A program made the position numbers and the translations under genes. A DNA stretch of 64,000 nt, from positions 62,001 to 126,000 of the forward strand of contig CAWHZU010000029.1 in assembly GCA_963833885.1 (NCBI GenBank), in the 5' to 3' direction. Within the stretch, counting starts at the first letter, position 1. Each line of letters opens with the position of its first letter. This document shows, piece by piece, positions 60,623 through 64,000 of this stretch. This stretch comes from JASHPR01 sp963833885 (GTDB taxonomy: Bacteria > Actinomycetota > Actinomycetes > Streptosporangiales > Streptosporangiaceae). A model generated the notes under the pieces. That model did not search any database. It worked only from the letters and a program-made list of their open reading frames with translations, and had not been told where the DNA came from.

Positions 60623-60922
60623 TCAGCTGGCGCCGGCGCGGGTCGCCGTGAGGTTGCCGGCAGCCGGGTCGCGCTGATGCGTGCCCGGGAGTGGTTCCGG
60701 CAGGGCCTGCGATGCGGGTGGCCGGCCGCGCGGGCGGGGGCCCGGCCAGACCGGCGTGAGCGTGGCCAGGGACCGGTCGGGGTCGCGGTGCAGCCAGCGC
60801 AGGCAGGCGCGCAGGAACGCGTCCATCTCTTTGCCCCGGACGATGAGGTCGTCCTGGGCGTCGGCGTACTCGGCGGGCTCGGGCCGGAAGGTCCGGGCCG
60901 GATGTCGGTGCTGGCTGGACAT
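60623..60922 (-). CDS. Small protein of unknown function, divergent from the AAA+ operon
   Basis: A 99-residue soluble protein. The core H-P-A-R-T-F-R-P-E-P-A-E-Y-A-D-A-Q, E-M-D-A-F-L-R-A-C-L-R-W-L-H and P-D-R-S-L-A-T-L is a short helical domain that could resemble ribbon-helix-helix or MerR-like small regulators; the tail is basic and Pro-rich. I recall similar short proteins in other actinobacterial islands but do not recognise a named family. ATG 60922; shares the operator-containing promoter region with the AAA+ gene, so it may control that operon. Confidence 0.6.
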   Translation of the reverse strand: MSSQHRHPARTFRPEPAEYADAQDDLIVRGKEMDAFLRACLRWLHRDPDRSLATLTPVWPGPRPRGRPPASQALPEPLPGTHQRDPAAGNLTATRAGAS

Positions 60923-60941
60923 GATCAAGATCATTCCATAA

Positions 60942-60993
60942 TGGCTTGCCACTTGTCCATCATGAGGCTAGCGTATTAAGTGGCAAGCCACTT
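60942..60993 (+). promoter_or_regulatory. Promoter of the AAA+/vWA operon flanked by palindromic operators
   Basis: TTGCCA (60946-60951) and TAGCGT (60969-60974) are 17 bases apart. Two related palindromes bracket this: TGGCTTGCCACTT (60942-60954), overlapping the -35, and AAGTGGC-AA-GCCACTT (60978-60993), at or just past the start of transcription. The same half-site (AAGTGGC / GCCACTT) in both suggests binding of one dimeric repressor that could loop or block the promoter. Confidence 0.68.
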
Positions 60994-61012
60994 TAATGGA
61001 CGCGAGGAGCAG

Positions 61013-62239
61013 ATGACAACCCCCACCACGACCCCCGCCGCCTCGGGCGGCGGCACCGTCGCACAGCGGCTGACCGCGATCGCGGCGGAGCTGGCCGACC
61101 TGTTCTATGAGCGCTCCAGCGTGATCCGGGCGCTGATCATCGCCCTGCTGGCCGGGCAGCACTCGCTGCTGCTGGGGCCGCCCGGGACTGCCAAGTCCGA
61201 GCTGGCCCGCGAGCTGACCGGCCGCATCGACGGGGCACGGTACTGGGAGATCCTGCTGAGCAAGTTCACCGACCCTAAGCGCATGTTCGGGCCGGTCGAC
61301 GTCGCAGCGCTGACCCGGGGCGAGTACACCCAGGTATTCGACGGCCGGGCGACTCAGTGCGAGATCGCGTTCATCGACGAGATCTTCAAATGCTCGGCCG
61401 GGGCGCTGAACGAGACCCTCGCGTTCCTCAACGAGCGGCTGTACCACCCCGAGAACGGCGGGCCGCCGGTCGACTGCCCGCTGATCTCCGCCATCACCGC
61501 GTCCAACGAGCTGCCGGCCGGGGAGGAACTCAACGCGGTCTACGACCGGCTGCTGGTCCGGCTGGAGGTCGGCTACCTGGCAGGACCCGTCCAACTTCGC
61601 GGCTCTGGTCCGAAGCGCGGTTGCCGCGCCGGTCCCGGCCGCCCGGACCACGGTCGACCTGGCCGAGCTGCAGGCAGCGGTCGCGGCCGGGGTGCCCGCC
61701 GTTCGAGGTGCCGGACGCGGATGGTGGACGCGGTCTGCACGCTGCGGGCGGCGCTGCGCCGCCAGGAGCTGGTCGTGCTCGGACCGGCGGTGGAAGCAGG
61801 CCGTCCGGCTGCTGCAGGCCTCGGCCTACCTGGACGGGCGCGGACAGGTCGAGAGCCACGGACCTGGCCGTGCTAACTGCGGTGCTGTGGGACTCCACGG
61901 CGCAGCGCCCGGCGGTCGAACGCGAGGTGCTGCAGCTGGTCAACCCCGACGCCCGCGAGGCCCTGGACCTGCTGGACGCGATCGAGGAGCTGGAGGCCCA
62001 GCTGGACGCCAAGGCGGGCCAGTCCCGCGAGGCGCTGAGCGAGTGGGCGATCAAGGAGGCCAACTGCAAGCTGGCCCGGGCCGGCAAGCGGCTGAGCGAG
62101 ATGCGGGACGGAATCGGCAGCGGCCGGGCGGTCGGTCGCCACGCTGGACCAGGTCATCGCCCGCTGCCGCGCAGTCCACGCCCGGGTCATGGTCGAGGCG
62201 CTCGGCGTCGACGCGTCCATGGTCAACGCGAGTCTGTGA
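61013..62239 (+). pseudogene. RavA-like MoxR-family AAA+ ATPase, with several +1 frameshifts
   Basis: From ATG 61013 (GAGGAG upstream) the first 189 residues are intact: Walker A G-P-P-G-T-A-K-S (55-62), L-L-S-K-F-T-D-P-K-R-M-F-G-P, Walker B I-A-F-I-D-E-I (118-124), sensor T-A-S-N-E-L-P and Y-D-R-L-L-V-R-L-E-V. These follow the RavA pattern closely. Extra bases near 61580, 61702, 61720, 61777, 61853 and 62131 then shift the frame; undoing all six gives a continuous 406-residue protein ending G-V-D-A-S-M-V-N-A-S-L at TGA 62237. Such ATPases work with vWA-domain partners as chaperone-like machines. It is either decayed or a poorly assembled patch. Confidence 0.82.
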
Positions 62240-62250
62240 GGGCGACGGTC

Positions 62251-63873
62251 ATGGCGAAGACCAAGACGCTGGCGAAACTGGCCGACCTGGCGGGCAAGGC
62301 CGGGCGCTGGCTCGGGCTGGCCGCCCCGCCCGTGCGGCACACGGGGCGGTCGGGTCGGACCGGTTCGACGAGATGACCTGGCGCGAGATCACCAGCCAGT
62401 CAGCCGGGCTGCGAGACCTGGCCGGCGAGCTGGGTGAGCGGCACGACTACGCCGCCGACCTGGTGCGCGACATGTTCCTGGCCGCCTGCAAGGCCAGCCC
62501 CGCAGCGTGCGATAGCCCAGCCGAGATGGACCCGTCCCGGCTAGTCAACCGGCAGGTCGATCACCGGCGCTGCTGGCATCGCCCGAGTTCGCCGAGCTGC
62601 GCCGCGAGACCGCCGGGCGACCCCTACGCCAGCGCGATGGCCGTACTGGCGCAGGCAGCGACCATCCGCCGCATGCTGGAGCAGGCCCGCGACGCCCAGC
62701 GCGCCGCCGACGAGGCTGCCGGGGCCGCGCAAGCAGGAGGACGATCGCCGCAGCGGCGGTCGAAGTGGCCATAGAGCAGGCCGCCGGCGAAGCCGACCAG
62801 GACGGCAGCGTGTCCGCTGAGGTGGCCGGAGCGGTCGATGTAGCCGTCGAGGCCGCTCAGGCCGCCAGCGAGCGGGCCGCTGCAGCGGCGCAGACGGCAT
62901 CCCGGGCGCTCGCGGCGGCGGCGCCCGGGATGCGCGCTACCGGCCGTGCCGGAGCGCAGCAGGCGGCCCAGGACACCCGCGAGGAAGCAGCGTTGATGGC
63001 AGCCTGGGGCGTAGGCGAGGGCAAGCTGGCCGCGGATGGACTTCGAGACCGCGGCGACGCCTCGCCGAGCGGCTCCGGTCGGGGCGCATGGCGCAGTTCA
63101 CCAGCTTGATCGGCCGGTTCCGGCGCATGGCCGAGGGCGAGCGAGCCCGCCGCATCGAGCAGGTTCCCGGCGAACTGGTCGGCATCCAGACCGGCGATGA
63201 CCTCGGCTGCCTGATCCCCAGCGAGCTGGCCGCCCTCGGCGTGCCCGCGATGCGGGCAGTGTTCGCCGCCCGCTACGCCGAGGGACGGCTCTTCATCTAC
63301 GAACAGCGCGGCGAGACCCAGGCCGGACAGGGCGCGATCATCTGCTGCGTCGACTGTTCCGGCTCCATGGGCACAAAGCTGCCGGACACCGGGCTCAGCG
63401 GAGAGGCCTGGGCCAAGGCCTGTGCGATGGCCATGCTCGACCAGGCCCAGGCCGCCAAGCGCGACTTCGCCGGCATCCTGTTCGGCTCGGCCAGCGAGGT
63501 AAAGGTGTTCCGATTCCCCGCGGCCGACCCTGTGCCGATCGCCGAGGTGCTCGACTTCGCCGAGTTCTTCTGGGGCGGCGGCACCAACTTCGAGGAACCC
63601 CTCGCCACGGCTGCCGAGCTGCTGGCGGCCGAGTTCAACGCCGACGGGCGGATGCGCGGCGACATAGCGCTCATCACCGACGGGATCTGCGGCGTGAGCG
63701 AGGACTGGATGCGCGCCTGGAACCAGCGCAAGGCCGCACTTGGGTTTCGGGTGTTCGGCATCCAGGTGGGCCGGGCGCCCGGGCCAGTCCTGGAAGCCCT
63801 CAGCGACAACGTGCGCGCGATCGAGGACCTGGCCGACCCGGGCCAAGTCGCCGACATCTTCCGGGTCATCTGA
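62251..63873 (+). pseudogene. vWA-domain protein (ViaA/CoxE-like), frameshifted in the N-terminal half
   Basis: Partner of the AAA+ ATPase, 11 bases downstream. The C-terminal 260 residues are in one open frame and carry a complete MIDAS: D-C-S-G-S-M-G, the Thr in G-G-G-T-N-F, and the Asp in I-T-D-G. The N-terminal part from ATG 62251 (K-T-L-A-K-L-A-D-L-A-G-K) is spread over three frames with breaks near 62345, 62557, 62610, 62733, 63033 and 63061; it contains an Ala-rich helical region. Net change is zero, so about 540 residues are recovered when repaired. The pairing and form match ViaA of E. coli. Translation from an internal start would still yield the vWA domain alone. Confidence 0.82.
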
Positions 63874-63890
63874 TTAGGCAGGAGCAAGTC

Positions 63891-64000
63891 ATGACCACCG
63901 GCCACATGCCTCACTCCCCCGCCGGTTTCCGCGGCTATGTTGAGGCCCTGGAGGACGACGGCGCCCCGCTGCTGGGGCACCTCGTGCTGTACAGCGTGTT
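63891..64000 (+). CDS. Third gene of the AAA+/vWA operon (3' end outside the window)
   Basis: ATG 63891 follows the vWA stop by 17 bases with AGGAG six bases upstream. Only 36 residues are visible: P-A-G-F-R-G-Y-V-E-A-L-E-D-D-G-A, then L-L-G-H-L-V-L-Y-S-V. No family can be named with confidence from this; it resembles an uncharacterised DUF that I associate with actinobacterial MoxR-vWA operons (possibly DUF6744). It completes a three-gene unit. Confidence 0.6.
   Translation, partial: MTTGHMPHSPAGFRGYVEALEDDGAPLLGHLVLYSV

Larger units (their letters stand above)
59187..64000. mobile_element. Probable tRNA-Arg-associated integrated element (left part only)
   Basis: The stretch holds a winged-helix replication-initiator-like gene with an internal iteron array and DnaA box, a small gene, and an AAA+/vWA/third-gene operon. 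None of these are part of the conserved block upstream. They start just after the tRNA, and the right end, integrase and second att copy lie beyond the window, so the element type (integrative-conjugative element, integrated plasmid or prophage remnant) cannot be fixed. The 295 bases between tRNA and the first gene carry no recognisable feature. Confidence 0.6.

Noticed and set aside
61013..63873. Programmed ribosomal frameshifting in the AAA+/vWA genes
   Set aside because: Around six breaks per gene at unrelated sequences, without slippery heptamers or repeated context; decay or sequence error is simpler.

Overview
The window is a stretch of high-GC actinobacterial chromosome, apparently from a filamentous, Streptomyces- or Streptosporangiales-like organism. 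The evidence is very GC-rich codon use, many GTG/TTG starts, NucS instead of MutS/MutL, a FilP/Scy-type polar coiled-coil protein, an AfsR/SARP regulator, two ECF-type sigma factors, and a gene order (icmA - meaB - thiolase - mce - filP - nucS ... atp operon - wecA - sua5 - prmC - prfA - rpmE - rho) that resembles one conserved block of the Streptomyces chromosome. No species name can be supported from sequence alone.

Region by region. (1) 1-5.0 kb: NAD salvage genes pncB (cut by the window edge) and pncA, separated by an AhpD-like gene and a TetR/ABC-2 (DrrAB-like) efflux module with an operator-rich divergent promoter; the permease is frameshifted. (2) 5-7.6 kb: DUF3039, YqgE, a MarR regulator and a thioredoxin-TPR co-chaperone. 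(3) 7.6-17.4 kb: acyl-CoA mutase metabolism: an isobutyryl-CoA mutase large subunit, the GTPase chaperone meaB, a frameshifted thiolase and methylmalonyl-CoA epimerase. Interleaved are an ECF sigma factor with a membrane-anchored BNR protein, a MarR regulator, a degenerate ABC-type protein and a DUF2127 membrane protein. (4) 17.7-21.9 kb: FilP-like protein, SDR, alpha/beta hydrolase, zinc-finger protein and nucS. (5) 21.2-26.7 kb: an accessory patch. The 3' third of nucS is compositionally unlike the rest and carries a duplicated catalytic motif, and it abuts a decayed serine recombinase. A methyltransferase, a coupled pair of unknown genes, an XRE regulator, a SigE-family sigma factor and a deaminase follow. 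(6) 26.8-40.6 kb: oxidoreductases (ALDH, PYROXD2-like FAD enzyme, Gfo/Idh/MocA, GMC), an MFS exporter, an ASCH protein, a 962-residue SARP regulator and a membrane protein with a spermidine-synthase-like domain. (7) 40.6-59 kb, mostly minus strand: cobalamin adenosyltransferase (plus strand), DUF2550, the complete F1Fo ATP synthase operon, wecA, sua5/prmC/prfA, rpmE, rho, an ArgRS-like protein without a catalytic core, and a response regulator. (8) 59.1-64 kb: tRNA-Arg(CCG) followed by a probable tRNA-associated mobile island. It holds a replication-initiator-like winged-helix gene containing an iteron array with a perfect DnaA box, a divergent small gene, and a RavA-like MoxR AAA+ ATPase / vWA (ViaA-like) / third-gene operon behind a promoter with palindromic operators. 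The island genes carry many single-base frameshifts.

How the genes connect: icmA, meaB, mce, the thiolase and the adenosyltransferase form an adenosylcobalamin-dependent branched-chain/propionyl-CoA network. prfA and prmC are coupled so that the release factor and its methylase are made together. The ATP synthase genes are in the usual I-B-E-F-H-A-G-D-C order. The most novel material is the tRNA-linked island with its AAA+/vWA system and iteron origin, and the nucS/recombinase junction.

Caveat: frameshifts also occur in genes expected to be intact (thiolase, the rho linker), so part of the indel load may be assembly error. The density in the island is much higher than elsewhere.
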